A stretch of DNA of 64,000 nucleotides from Glomus cerebriforme (taxonomy: Eukaryota; Glomeromycota; Glomeromycetes; Glomerales; Glomeraceae), in NCBI GenBank assembly GCA_003550305.1, contig QKYT01000113.1, forward strand, positions 122,988-186,987. The letters are read 5' to 3'. Shown here one piece after another: positions 44,970 through 57,986 of the stretch. Position numbers and translations under genes: made by a program. A model generated the notes under the pieces. It had not been told where the DNA came from. It worked only from the letters and a program-made list of their open reading frames with translations, and did no database searches. Within the stretch, counting starts at the first letter, position 1. Every line of letters starts with the position of its first letter.

Positions 44970-45175
44970 CTTATTTGTAAAATTTCGGTAGAAAACATTT
45001 TTAAAAGCTTTTAAACGTAATTCCTCTACTTGATTTTCTGTAAAATTTGTTAATAAGGGCACATTTAGAACAATAAAAAAGGTAATAAATTTGGACCAAA
45101 GTACTGTATACGATCAAGAGCTATGTCTGGTGCCCTTTCATGTAATGCAATTGATACATATTCTGCGTGCTAATA
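44970..45175 (-). pseudogene. Decayed terminal exon of an unknown gene
   Basis: After an acceptor-like ATTAG at about 45172 the minus strand reads HAEYVSIALHERAPDIALDR then IQYFGPNLLPF. A one-base shift in a T run near 45085 follows, then VPLLTNFTENQVEELRLKAF in another frame to a stop near 44965. It looks like a real protein end with a frameshift. No upstream exons were located and I do not recognise the family. Confidence 0.4.
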
Positions 45176-45179
45176 GTGA

Positions 45180-45890
45180 AGTTAACAAGAATCTGAAATA
45201 GATCAAATCAAATTTTAATTAATAAAGGTTTTTAATGACTGTGCCAAACAATTAAACGATTCCGGTTGACCTTTTTAGGAAATTGATACTGATACCTTAA
45301 ATGGTGTTTATTATAAATTCCATAATATCCATTTATACCAAAGTTTCTAAATCTAAATTTTAATTTATAATAAAATTTAATTCAAACGATAAATAATATA
45401 ATTGATACATCAATATTTCGTGCGTACATTATAGTAAAAATAATTATTTGGCGTTCTGATTGTTTAATCAAAATTATTTTTAAACTTGCGCATCTGTTTA
45501 CAACACTTTTCTCTGAAATATGCAAAGGTAGATGGTAATGAAACACACATTGTAATCTAATATATTTATCATTTGGCCATTTCATACGTTTCTAATGACC
45601 ATTAAAAAGTTTTTATTATAGGTGCTTTGCAACTGACAGCTGACCCTAACATATTTCAAGTATTTTCCTATCGTTGGACCGTGATTATTTAATGACATAC
45701 GACCATCTGTTCCCATTACAACTAATGATAAAAAAAAACAATGGTTATGAGGCTGTTCAAGTCCCTTATCCTAGTAATTTATTTAATACTCATATTTCAA
45801 AAGTAGATATAATATTTACCTTAATAGAGGGCTTGTTTCGACAAAATTTAAAGTGTTCACTACAATTTTAGTAAAATTTAAAAAGGCATT
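45180..45890. other. Intergenic region
   Basis: No supported gene; open frames at 45382-45585 and 45674-45871 lack any domain or splice logic. Confidence 0.4.
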
Positions 45891-45894
45891 AGCA

Positions 45895-46190
45895 TCGTCA
45901 AAATTACAATGTGAGAGTTTCGACGTGTTTCCCAGCCACTACCAAAAGACCCCCTCGGAAGGATAAGATGTACGTCATCATATGATTGCCNTATGCACAG
46001 TTCGTTGAACATACTCAGTGCCCACAGTTGGTACCTACTCGTCTCGTCAAAAGTACAATGAGAGAGTTTCGACGTGTTTCCCGGCCACTACCAAAAGACC
46101 CCCTCGGAAGGATAAGATGTACCTCATCATATGATTGCCGTACTGTGCATACGTTGAACATACTCAGTGCCCACAGTTGGTACCTACTAG
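45895..46190. repeat. Two-copy tandem duplication, 149-bp period
   Basis: Copies at 45895-46043 and 46044-46190 share phrases such as GAGAGTTTCGACGTGTTTCC, CCACTACCAAAAGACCCCCT and CATACTCAGTGCCCACAGTT at more than 93 % identity. This is the most GC-rich spot in its neighbourhood. Open frames on both strands cross it but are repeat-driven. One N at 45991. Confidence 0.92.
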
Positions 46191-46199
46191 TCCCCCATG

Positions 46200-48170
46200 A
46201 TAACCCCAACGATATGTGCTAAGTAACTGATGAACATAATAGTTGTCCACCTTACCTTAATTTTTTTTTTGGTTTATTCAATGAGCAGGTTGTAGATGGA
46301 ACATTTTCTTGTGTATTTTTTGGTAGTTGTGATCCTAAAGGCGATAAAACATTTTTAAAAAATGTGAAGTTGGGAGAAATCTTAAAACAGTCCCTCTTTT
46401 TATAAGGATTAGAGTTACACTAAAAACTATATTGTGAGTCATAAGAAGTAAGGATTATAAAGATCGAAAAAAGATTCATATGATTAAAAAAATGCTGATG
46501 ATCGATTGATATTTGTCGCATTATTACTCATTGTATATATTATGAGTTTATTTTATTAAGAAATACGTAAAATTATGATATAAATCAGAAATGACTCACG
46601 ATTTTCAAAAATATGATATATAAAAATTTCTTTTTTTCTATAATAGAATCGATTCTTGAGAATCGATTCTCTACAATTTTTTACATATAAACCGACCTGA
46701 TCCTGAGCAGTTTCTAATGCCCCTAAGTGCTGTTCAATTCCTGTACTGGGTCTCTTTTTTTTGAAAATCATATCATGTAGGTTTGAATTTTTTATTCGAA
46801 TATTTATTTTAGAATTAAAATCAAATGAATAATTATAATAAATATCTCTGATGATGTTTTCTTTGAGAATTTAGATGTTATAAGTTATAACAAATTCATT
46901 AGAAAACTGTTACCCATAATTCATGTTGAAGAAATGATATGATTGATAAAACTACAAAATAATAAGTTAATGAGATCATAGACGTGTATTTTGAAAAATC
47001 TGAAAATTAGACATGGTCATCAGCTCAGTTAAAGAACCGAGTAACAAGGAAAAAGATTGAAACTGAATTTTAGAAGGATCCATATTTCTTCCAAATCCAA
47101 TTTTATAATGAATTTAATAGTTAACCATCAATTACAAATAATTATTTACAAAGTCAAGTAAAAATGAAAGAATGATTCATCCTGTACCTATACAATTTTT
47201 TTATTGGAAGTACAGTACGGATTTATATAATTTTAATGTCTTTTTTGAGATGTTATTTAAAATTATTCATTATACTTATTAAACGGTGTCATAATGATAA
47301 TTATTAATTATTGGAAAAAGAAAAGGGCTATCAAACAGGTGAAAATTAACGCTCATTTATCTGTGGATAAATTAAAATAAATAAATATAGATTATGTAAA
47401 ATCAACTGCCGATTTATTCGCGCTATACCCTAGAGTGGAAAATCAATTTTAGAAAATTAAATTAATAATCCATATGAATCGAAGTATATTTTATGACCCA
47501 ATTATTAAATCACAAGTTATTCAAATAATCAATCAGATTCCACATTTTTAAATACAAATATATATTCTATTATGAAAATTCGTCACTTAAGTTCACAGTT
47601 TATTTAGCGGAGAATTTTCAAGATTAAAAACCGTGATTTATCTGCTTATGTTATAAAAATTAACAGCAAAATTATAGGAAAAAAATATCATGCATGTAAT
47701 GGATATTTTCTTTCAACATATTAAGCTATACAACCACATTCAAATCCACCTACAACATCAACTCTCTTAAGATATATTACTAAAGGTGTTAGTCTGAAAA
47801 TTGACCAAGTATTTTATAAAATGTAATTTTTTTTTTAAATATATATACTGTCTTTATTCTTTGCCTTTATTAATTTCTGACCATAAATGGTAGTTTTAAA
47901 AACAAAAATAATTGAATAGTATTTTGATGATCTCTGCGCCTCTATTTCAAACTGGCTTATTCGAAAAATTATTCAAAGTTTTCAAGTATATTATCAAATA
48001 CTTAAGACCCCTTTTAATTCTGAGTTTTTAAGGTAATATAATTTGTAGTTTGTAGCAGAAGGTATTTGCACAATCTGAAAATCAATCAATTCCAATAATG
48101 ATCACGATCGAGGCTGTGTCAAGAGTAGATGGGAGTCAACAAACAAAAGTTTCTCAATAAATTTATTACT
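46200..48170. other. Long intergenic region
   Basis: No supported gene. Near 46645-46670 is a 26-bp palindrome. The minus-strand frame at 46675-46771 contains RPSTGIEQHLGALETAQDQV, which reads like a real protein fragment but is isolated. The remainder is AT-rich. Confidence 0.4.
46645..46670. repeat. 26-bp palindrome of two AGAATCGATTCT units
   Basis: AGAATCGATTCT is itself a perfect 12-bp palindrome and occurs twice, separated by TG. Confidence 0.9.
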
Positions 48171-48172
48171 GT

Positions 48173-48418
48173 AACCCTATAAAAAAAGAATGTCCGGAAA
48201 TTCTTATCAAAAATGCGTGGGTGCGTCCAGAAAATGTTCCACACGTCCAAGAAATGTTCAGAAAGTTGCAATAATCCGGACACTGGGACATTAATTCGTC
48301 TAGACATTTTCTGGGCATTTTCGAATATTGCAATATCAGAATATTGCAATGTTCCAAACGTTTTCTGGACGTGTGGACATTTTCGATGACAATTTCCGGT
48401 CATTTTTTTTTATAGGTT
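48173..48418. mobile_element. 246-bp MITE with TATA-rich, CCGGAAATT ends
   Basis: The left end is AACCCTATAAAAAAAGAATG followed by TCCGGAAATT. The reverse complement of the right end is AACCTATAAAAAAAAATGAC followed by CGGAAATT, so the TIRs are about 30 bp. The interior repeats gtccagaaaatgttcc / ccagaaaacgtttggaac motifs in both orientations, giving the two overlapping minus-strand frames seen here. A possible diverged relative lies near 54480-54560. Confidence 0.75.
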
Positions 48419-48593
48419 GTGATTCAATTTTTGTATCAAATCAGATTAAAATTATAAAAAAAAAAATATATAGTATTACTTAACTTTATTAGGATGAAAA
48501 ATAATTTTTATTATATTAAATGATTAAATGTAATAAAGACAAATAATAATGACTTTCGAAATCCAATATTTCAGCACTTGATTATTTTTACAG

Positions 48594-48842
48594 AAGTCAC
48601 GGGACACCTGACAGGTATTTACGTAATTTTGTTCAGAACTATAATTTTGGCCAGAATTAAGTTAAATTCGGCCAGAATTACAGTAATAGACTTTCGGCAC
48701 CAATCAATTTCTTCAGTAAACAAAATAAAATATATAACTATGCATCAAACGATTTTTGCGGAATTATACTTAATTTTGGCTAAAATATGACCCGAACCTG
48801 GCCGACAAGCCGACTGAAATTTGTCAGGTGTCCCGTGACTTT
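48594..48842. mobile_element. MITE, GGCCA family, with AAGTCACGGGACACCTGACA ends
   Basis: AAGTCACGGGACACCTGACA at 48594-48613 is repeated exactly inverted at 48822-48841. The interior holds three ggccagaatta/ttggctaaaat motifs as in the elements at 2105, 12739 and 20389. No coding capacity; frames 48578-48790 and 48787-48996 are artefacts of it. Confidence 0.85.
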
Positions 48843-48849
48843 AGGATTT

Positions 48850-50490
48850 AGCTGTAATTGTACATTACGTAGTCAGATTCTCACGAATCACGAAAAATAT
48901 CTTTTCGAGAAAATTACGGTATTATTAGGACCCAGAAATTATACAGTACATGAAAGGTCATGCTTGAGTTTGTGTAAATTAATAGAAATGAAATAACATT
49001 TCTTAGCCAAAATATCAAAAAATCCGTGATTCTAACATGATTCAGAAATCTTTAAAGAAAGTCATATTTCCATGTTTTAATTGTTGATTTTGCTAAATGA
49101 GACCGATCTGTGTTGGAATTTATGATTTACTCGACCATACAATGAAGAATTGTTTCGACTTGCTAAAATATTAAAAACAATTCGAGGTAAGATACTTTAT
49201 TTTGAATTCTTAGTATTAAACGATGACGAGGATAACATCTTGAACAATTTCAACTTGATGGTGGATTAATTGCTCAAGAATAAAATCCTGTAGCGAAAAG
49301 TTTCATCCGGTATGGCACCTAAGTAAATATCAAATGGAGTTCCACTTATTAAATGAAAGATATTCCTAGTTTGTCTTTAATGTAGATCAAATGATTTATT
49401 ATATAATCAGATCATATACATTATACAGAAGGAGATCGGGCGGCGACAAATTGGGCGATTTATCCGACAATAAATTAAAAAATTTTTAATTAACCAATAG
49501 GGAACCCAAAAAGAACTAGCGAAAGAGCGAGGATTGTTTAAGCTCGTGGTCTAAAAAAAGATGCACCGAACATTCCGAGGCGCAATAAAAGTCCTGTGTA
49601 AATGTTTTACCGGTTGAAAAACTGGATATTTGCCCCAAAAATTAGACAACAATATTGTTCATTAACAAATTTGGGCTGGTTTTGTAGCCTGACAATAATG
49701 AAATATTTTCATTATTGTGTCAATTGTAAAAAAATCATTATATTTCACGTGATGAGATTCCTTTTCAATCGTTATTACAGCAAGATTGCTTAACCAATAC
49801 ATCCTAAAACGTAAACTCGTACGATAAATCCTTTGTACTTACTCCTGTGACATTATTGTATTTCAGGGAGAGATCCAGGTAACGCGTTACGAATTACCAT
49901 ATTTAATGGAAAACTTTTATGTAATTAAGCATAAAAATTATTGTTTATTATTTATTATTATTATTAAGGTAACTTTGACTTTTGATAACTTTATACGAAT
50001 TAAGGAGAAATCCGAGTTTACACTACAAGAACTTTTCCATTTAAAGTTAACAACAAAAAAAAGGTTAGAAAAAAAAAATAACTTTGTATAAAGCGAAAAA
50101 AAAAATTACCGCTTCTTTTGAAACATTCATCAACTAAAAAAATAGTGTTTGTACCCGAAACAGCTTGAATTCTGAAAGTAACTTCTAATTTCTAACCTTA
50201 AAAAGGATTTAAGGGGTTGTTTTATATTTGCATACATATATGGTTAGCGTTATTACTTATTTTGTAAATTTTTTTTGGGCTAATATTTACGAGTCGACAG
50301 GAGTACGAACCAAAAATTATCAAAATGCATCATGCTTATCCAATAAGAAATTCTTTTTTTTTCGTCCGTTAAAAGTTTTGACGGATTTTTATATTTCAAT
50401 TATACAATACGTTAAATCATAAAATAAATTTACATAATAAGTTTAATTAATATTATAATTGATATTTAGGAAAATTTGACCGTGGTTCTA
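48850..50490. other. Intergenic region before the CAX array
   Basis: No supported gene. Near 49140-49260 a plus frame reads NEELFRLAKILKTIRG and then breaks, a possible relic. The rest is AT-rich. Confidence 0.4.
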
Positions 50491-50495
50491 ATTTC

Positions 50496-52206
50496 TTAAC
50501 TATCACCACTATTAGGATAAAAGTAGAAAGCTAAGGCTATAATGATGTATGTGGCTAGTAACATAGCACCTTCTAACCAATTGGATTCACCATCCTAAAA
50601 AAAAAGAGCAAAGTCATTGTTAATATTTACAAATTTTAATTAAAATAAAGAAACACAAATAAATTATTACCTGAATGAGATAATTTGTTATCAAAACTGC
50701 AATGAATAGTACAACAGTTTCAAATGTTTGGAAAAATAATGTCATTTCTTGATTTATTATCCATCCGAGTATAACAAGTAATGGTGAAACGAAAAGTGCA
50801 ATTTGCTAAAAAGAAATTGTCATAGTTTAGAATAAAAGTGAAAAAAAAAAGTTTTTTTTTTTGAGTAAAATATACAAAATAATTACCATAGAGCTGCCAG
50901 CCGCAACATTAATAGCAAGATCCATCTTATTTTTTACTGCAACAGTTACTGCGGTAACATGCTATATAAAGGTAAAAGATACTTGTTAATTAATTAAATT
51001 CATTTTCTGTTGACGAATTAAAAAATTTTTACGATCATTACCTCAGCAGCGTTACCAACGATAGGCAATAAAATTAAACCGACAAAGGTTTTGCTTAATC
51101 CAGAAGATGTAACAATACCTTCGATTGAACCAACTAAATATTCAGCAGAAAAAGCTACAGCAACAGTTACAAAAGCCAACAACACTAATGACATAAAAAT
51201 AGTTAATTGAGGTTCTTCTTCCTCCTCTCGTTCTTCTTTGTATAAATGCGTATGAGTTTTCAGCTAATAAACCAAAAAGTTACAGTTTTACATGATGAAA
51301 AGTATAAAACGCTATACCGTAAGTTTATTGTTGTACTCACTTGAAACAAAAGGTAAAGAATATAAATTATCAATAAAACAACTGCTGTTCCGTGAGACAA
51401 ATTTAAAAGTTCTCCTTTTCGTTGTTCAGGAGTAGTAGTAGTATGGGTAGTAGTATTATTAGTATTAGTGGACATAGATTCAATAGATGAAATAAAAGCC
51501 GCGGGAATGATTAAGCCGATACATGCCAAAGCCATTAGACTTGAACTCGTTTGTGCAGCAGTCTGATTAAATTTTTGTTCTTTATAATAAAATCCTCCAG
51601 CAACAAAACACATTCCTAATACTAATAATAAATTTGAAATAATTGACCCAAGAATTGATGCTTGAACTACGCGTATTTGTCCATCCTTGAGTGCTATTAT
51701 GGCAACAATTAATTCTACTGCATTACCGAAGGTAGCGTTTAACAGACCACCAATTGTCTACAAAAAAATAGGGTAAAAAGATTATTAATACGAGATTTTT
51801 TTTTTTATAAATATCAAAATTAAATTTGAAAAATGGTAAATTTTTCTTGAATAATCTTAGTAAATACCTGTCCAACTCTCATACTAATATCTTCCGTTGC
51901 AAATCCGAGCAATTTAGCTAATGGAATTATAGCTAAAAAATTTAGAATGAAAACTAAAGTATCGCTCCATTTTAATCCATGAGCTATATATCCAAGCGGT
52001 ATAAAAATTAACAATACGTTAATCCATGAGTTAAATAATATTATTTTAATGGATTTAAATATACTATTTGATCGAGGAGAAGTATGTATAACTGTTTGTG
52101 TTGTTGGAGTTGGAGTGGGTTGTGGAGTTGGTGGCTTATTTGTTTCTTCACTTGATAATAAATCTGTACTGTTTGATGATTGTGATTTTCTCTCTGATGA
52201 TGTCAT
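50496..52206 (-). CDS. Vacuolar Ca2+/H+ exchanger, CAX family (copy A)
   Basis: Six exons: 51868-52206, 51341-51757, 51042-51263, 50887-50961, 50671-50805 and 50496-50594, all phase 0, giving 428 residues, a normal CAX length. The N terminus is Thr/Pro-rich. Conserved CAX features: [20 protein letters not shown], the first signature [20 protein letters not shown], the acidic loop EEREEEEEP, the second signature [20 protein letters not shown], then [12 protein letters not shown]. Both GNxxE motifs, whose Glu residues carry the ions in CAX proteins such as yeast Vcx1, are intact, as is the His after the second one. About 11 membrane segments. It should move Ca2+ into the vacuole in exchange for H+. 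It is the only copy in this array with fully canonical motifs. Confidence 0.93.
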
Positions 52207-52209
52207 ATT

Positions 52210-54690
52210 TATAAAGGAAGGAAATATATATCGTATTTAAAATAAAAAAGATAAAAAAATTTTCACGGAAAATACGGAAAATAAAAAATTTCCTTTTTTC
52301 TTTTTCTTTTTTTTTTGTAGCTGTATTTATATATTATTTTACAATATTACTATAAATTCTGTTTTTATTTTATTATTGTAAATGTGAAAAGATTTCTTTT
52401 TAGAATTCTTTCTAGTAATTAAATATGCATAAAAGGAAAAGATTATGGAATGTTCGACATTACATGCATAGTGTTGAATACCCGGATGAACTATGTCAAC
52501 CAGAATATTCTATGACCGATTTGATCTGCTGATTTATTGTCCAGATCCGATAATTATTAAATTCTAAGTAAAAAAAAAAAAAAAAGAGGTTGCTTACAGT
52601 TAATTAACAATGACACAAAATAAACAGTATCACAAAAATGTAACAGTTAATAATAAGCCGTACCAATTAAAGTTGGTGTGTGGTTTGACTCATAATTTAA
52701 TTCTTCAAATCAAATAGCAAATGCATTAATTTATTAACTACTTTTAATCCATGTTTGTAGTGGTAACGTACAATTCTTGGATAATTGTATTAATTTTCAA
52801 TCAATAAGAACAACAATACGTAAATGCAATACAGCACGTATTATTAGGAATAACAAATGGTCATATTGTGAAGCTAGCGCCCCAGAAATTTCTGGAAAAT
52901 GTAATTTGTGCGGGAAAACGCCCGGAAATTGTTCTGTTTTCCGACGTTTCCCGCAACTTTTCGGACATTTTATATAAATGCTGAAATTTGCCTCGGATAC
53001 TAAATAAGGAAATGATCATCCGTAAAGCCGGCCAAACTTCTTAATACATTATAAAAATAGCTAATAATAGAACGGTCAATAATTTGACATATCGGGACAA
53101 TTTTTTTACTTTTTTCATTAAAGATAAAATAACTTTCTCAATCAATAATAAGTAGGCGTAATAGCGCCGTCGCACATTTTATTAAAATATATTAGGCATT
53201 AAATGGGCGTCCAATATTATTTTCCTTTTATATATTATTTATAGGCGCACAGTTTATTTATGTATAATAAAAATAAGAACTGTACCGAGTTTATTATTAT
53301 TTATTGCATCACATCGTAACATAAAGAGGTTTAACAAAATTTTCTATATTCTTTTACTATTGTTTTTTGACGTGTTATTTATAAATTATTAGTCAAAACT
53401 GCAGTAATTGAAATTAGCATGCGTAAATAAAGTAACTCTTCTCTTAAAAGTTTCGTTTAAATCGATTTAATCAATTTACAGTTAGGATGATCCATCGGCC
53501 AATATTAACCCCGAAATTCCGTGGAATTTAATTAAGGTTTTTAACACTATTCGCCAATTCGTGAAAGATTTGCCATAAATACGTTTAAGGGATACAGGGA
53601 TGTGAAAAGTGGTATTCTGGTACGCACATGCTGCACAATAACCATTAATTGCAAAAAGAGCATAATAATAATTATTTTTACACAATAATTAGAATCGAGT
53701 GGAATTTATTTTTTTAATCGTGATCGACATTATATTTATTTAATCCTAAATAATATCACGGATGTTATTAAAACGGTACTATATTGGTATTTTAACGCCT
53801 ATTCAATCAAAAAAGTGATGTATTATGATTTAAACGTTATAAGCTACAAAGAAAATATTTGTTTCATTATCTTTATAATTTTGTCAAAGCTAATTTATTT
53901 TTTAATGACGATAAACAATACGTAGTGTTTAAATTGGATAATTAAACATACATATTAATTTAATTTATTAATTTAAAAATCACAAATGAAAATATAAAGA
54001 AAGAAAAAAAAAATAACCTGATGTCATTATCATATTACTTTTTTAAAAAATTTTTATTCACATCACAATAAGTTCATGCATAAGTCATATTACTATTGAT
54101 ATAATGATAAAGTTATTGATAATTTTCCGTCAAAACCGCTAATATTATTATTTTGTATTCCTGGTAACATCTATAATTCCTGAATATCTACTGTATTATT
54201 TCCGACGTTTGTGATACTTTAATTATAAATTGATTTAAACAATAGGTTACCGTATATATTAATTAATGAAAATCGTAGTCATTATCAACTAAACAAAAAT
54301 ATATTTGTATCTATTTATCTGGAACTGCAGCGTCAAACTCATGCATATCAGATTACGGATTTTAATGAACACATATTTGTACAATTATCTAACCATTTCT
54401 TGATCATTATTATTCAACTATTATTACCATATTAGTCCCAATGGCTTAATATAAATATTGAAGGGGTAATGTAAAAATTTTCTGGAAACAACTCCGATAA
54501 ATGATCAATTTTCTAATTTTCTAGAAATGTGAACATTTTTCTGAAAGATTTTTATAGGGTAAAAATAATAAAACTAAATTCCCTCATCTATAAAATCAAT
54601 ATGATAGAGATAAAAAAAAAATCTATTTATAATGTAACAGCTTAAAACAAATAAAATACATATTGAACGAATGAAGTCAAAATATAAATT
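52210..54690. other. Intergenic region between CAX copies A and B
   Basis: No gene seen. TATATAAATA on the minus strand near 52325-52335 may be the TATA box of copy A. A GC-rich stem-loop lies at 52910-52954 and a 48173-type repeat fragment near 54480-54560. Confidence 0.45.
52910..52954. repeat. GC-rich stem-loop
   Basis: GCGGGAAAACG at 52910-52920 pairs with CGTTTCCCGC at 52945-52954, and the inner CCCGGAAA with TTTTCCG, around a short loop. Conspicuous in AT-rich DNA; possibly the centre of a decayed TIR element. Confidence 0.65.
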
Positions 54691-54698
54691 GGCATACG

Positions 54699-56223
54699 TT
54701 ACGTGTTGAAAGTAAAAGCTAAAATTATAATAACATATGTGGCTAACAACATACCACCTTCTAACCAATTAGATTCACCATCCTAAAAAAAGAGGTAAAT
54801 GATATTTATAATGTCAGTCGAAAAAATTAGACAAATAAATCATTTATTACCTGAATGAGATAATTTGTTATCAAAATTGAAATGAATAGTACAATCGTTT
54901 CAAATAATTGGAAAAATAATGTCATTTCTTGTTTTATTATCCATCCAAGTATGACAAGCAATGGTGAAATGAAAAGTGCAATATGCTAAAAAGAAATTGT
55001 CATAGTTAGAACAAAATATTAAGTGAGAATTGCTTATCCATAAATTATTTACCATAGAATTTCCAGCAGTAACATTGATTGCAAAATTCATTTTATTTTT
55101 TATTGCGGCAGTAACAACGTTTGCAAGCTATACGAAGGAAAAATTCACTTAAAAAAAAGAAGAAATCCGACTTTTGATAAATTTAAAGAAAGTTTGTTCA
55201 TTACCTCAGCAATGTTACATACGATAGGTAATAGAATTAAACCGATAAAGCTTTTGCTTAACCCAGAAGATGTAACAAATCCTTCGATTGAGCCAACTAA
55301 ATATTTAGCAGAAAAAGCTACAGCAACAGTTACAACAGCCAACAAAAATAAAGATACAATGGGAGATAATTGAGGTCTTTCCTTTTCTTCTTGTCCTTCT
55401 TGGTATAGCTTCGTATGAGTTTTCAGCTAATAAACCAACAAGCAAAGTTATAGTTTACGTTATGAAATGAATAAAATATTGTGCCGTAAGTTTATTGTAC
55501 TCACTTGAAATAAAAGATAAAGAATATAAATTATCAATAAAACAACTGCTGTTCCATGAGACAAATTTAAAAGTTCTCCTTTTCTTTGTTCATTGGTATT
55601 AGAATTAATTTTTTCAACAGCCAAATTAAAAGCCGCGGGAATGATTAAACCAATACATGCTAAAGTCATTAAACTTGAACTTGTTTGTGCAGCAGTTTGA
55701 TTAAATTTTTGTGTTTTATGAGAAATTCCTCCTGCAACAAAACACATTCCTAACACTAATAATAGATTTGAAATGATTGACCCAAGAATTGATGCTTGAA
55801 CTACGCGTATTTGTCCATCTTTGAGTGCTATTATGGCAACAATTAATTCTACTACATTATCGAAGATAGAGTTAAACAAACCACCGATTGCCTGAAAATA
55901 AAAGAAAAAATTTTTTATATGAGGAAATTTTTTAAATTTATTCATTTGTTGATGGATACCTTATTAGCTCTCAGGCTAATATCTTTAGTTATAAATCCAA
56001 TTAATTTTGCTGATGGAATTATAGACAAAAAATTTAGAACGAAAATCCAAGTATCACTCCATTTTAATCCTTGAGCTATATATCCAAGTGGTATAAAAAC
56101 AAATAATAAATATAATAAATTAATCCATGAATTAGTAAATATTTTCTTAAATGTAGATTGTGATGGCGAAGAATATATAACTGAATCGTTTAACAATTGC
56201 GAATTTCTCTCTGGTGTTGTCAT
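54699..56223 (-). CDS. CAX-family exchanger, divergent copy B
   Basis: Six exons: 55960-56223, 55505-55891, 55205-55426, 55053-55127, 54851-54985 and 54699-54782, all phase 0, giving 388 residues with a shorter N terminus than copy A. The fold is intact, but the signatures have changed: the first reads [13 protein letters not shown] (Gly to Asp, Ala to Val) and the second CNIAELANVVTAAIKNKM (Gly to Cys, Ala to Ile, His to Leu). Both Glu residues remain. The loop is acidic/basic mixed (EGQEEKERPQ). Exons 3 and 5 have the same lengths as in copy A, so it is a tandem duplicate. It may be altered in ion choice or transport, or be on the way to loss. TATATAAAAT lies less than 25 bp upstream of the start. 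Confidence 0.85.
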
Positions 56224-56229
56224 AATTAT

Positions 56230-57165
56230 AAGAAGGATATTTTATATATTGTAATGTTTTTTTTTTTAAAAAAAAAAGAAAAGAACGATCATTAGGCAGG
56301 AAAATAGCAGTAGATAAAAATAAAATAACTAATTACGCTAGCAAAAAAAGGGTAGAATAAAAAATCCAAAATTTTTTTGCTAAAGAAAAATTATGATTCA
56401 CACACATATATATTATAATATGATCGGTTCGGGTACTGTACACATATATCCAATCTTGATCAATTGCTTGTGACAAAATTCTTTAGGATTCTTCTTACCG
56501 TCGAATATTCTATATTTCTTGTGTATCAATCGATGGAATCTTCTATGCCGATTGATCTTCAAACCTTAACCATAACGACACATTGACAATGAACAATGAG
56601 CCTTAATTTATATCAATATGGCGTGAGCTTGCATAGAATTAGGGTTTGAACTAGAAGAATCATTTTCAATATTATAAAAGAAAATTTAAAATTACCAGGA
56701 AAATGTAATGGACTGTTTTTTTTTGTTGTCGTAATCAAATTAAAATTTATAATTATAAACATATAAACATAAATTGAGGTTTTAGAGTATGGATTTAATT
56801 AATTCTTCGAATCCGACTTAATTCGGATATTTGTTTTATAGGACAGACTACAAAATATATTTATTACCCTTTTACGTTTTCGAATAATAATAGATTCTTT
56901 ACTTGTTTATATGATTTAATAGACGACAAAATAAATAATATTCTATCTAGCATTCATAACTGTCTCTCAGAAATGTTTTTTTATGACAAATCATATAGTA
57001 TATGATTGATATAATTTATTTGATATATAAATTTAAAAGTCATGATTAATAAATAAAGAGATAATAAAAATGTGTAAATTATAACTATTTATTATCAATG
57101 CGATTTATAAGAAAATCTACTGCATATTAAGAAAATTTAATTGTTAATAAAAAAAAGTTTGGCTT
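56230..57165. other. Intergenic region
   Basis: No gene seen. AT-rich. Confidence 0.45.
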
Positions 57166-57490
57166 CTAATAAATTCAAAGAATTATCTCAATAATGTTCA
57201 AAGATTTTTTAATCCAGAAGATTCAACTAACGATTCCTTTGATTGAACCAACTAAATATCCAGTACAATACAAATAAAAGTAACGATACAATAAGAAATA
57301 ATTAGGGGTTCTCTTCACTCTTTTGTCCATCTTGATACGAGCGAGTTTCAACTAATAAACCATTTCATGTGAGAAAAGATACGTTTGCTAGTGACGGCCA
57401 TTGAACTTTGTTTGAAATAATTGAGTTTGAACTTACTCTTAAATGCTATCGAATTATCGGATGTAGTACCAATTGTCTGTTATATTTATC
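57165..57490 (-). pseudogene. Heavily decayed CAX relic
   Basis: 57205-57357 aligns by eye with exon 3 of copies A and B (phrases 'ccagaagattcaactaacga', 'ttgattgaaccaactaaata' and 'agtttcaactaataaacc'), with deletions and changes that destroy the frame. 57430-57480 retains scraps of exon 2 ('gtaccaattgtct'). It lies on the same strand as A and B. Confidence 0.7.
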
Positions 57491-57986
57491 GTCATATACA
57501 AAAGTGTAGGCTGGCATATGTGGATTTTTACCAGATTACCGAAGAAAATTGGTGGTCATAAATTTATTCCGAAACTGTAATATTATTTATACATGAAATT
57601 TATAATCCATATTTGGTCAGAGGACTTCAAAATATAGAATGCTCGGAGTGTTCTGATTAATGATTTGTGAGGCGCATTTATATGTAAATCTAATAAATAT
57701 TATATTAATCTGGAATTAAAATATCAGTTTGTTTTATTTAGTCTTAAGTTTTGGTTTAAATTTCTGGCTATAATCTAAAATATAATTGTAATATATCTTT
57801 AAATGATTGATATTTAAATTTTAAATTTTAAAACTATAATTAGTAATTTATATTGGAAGTTAGTTAGAAATTCAAAGATTTATCTAGTTTATGTATACCT
57901 ATATAAATAAGGTAATAAACAAGCCAATTAGAATATATGATAATTATAAAGGTGCCGTCTGTGGATCAGAAAGTTTATTTTAAGTA

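Noticed and set aside
48119..48996. Several overlapping short frames.
   Set aside because: All lie in or across two MITEs with inverted repeats.
52049..52240. Plus-strand Gly/Val-rich frame ([10 protein letters not shown]).
   Set aside because: Antisense shadow of the Thr/Pro-rich N terminus of CAX copy A.
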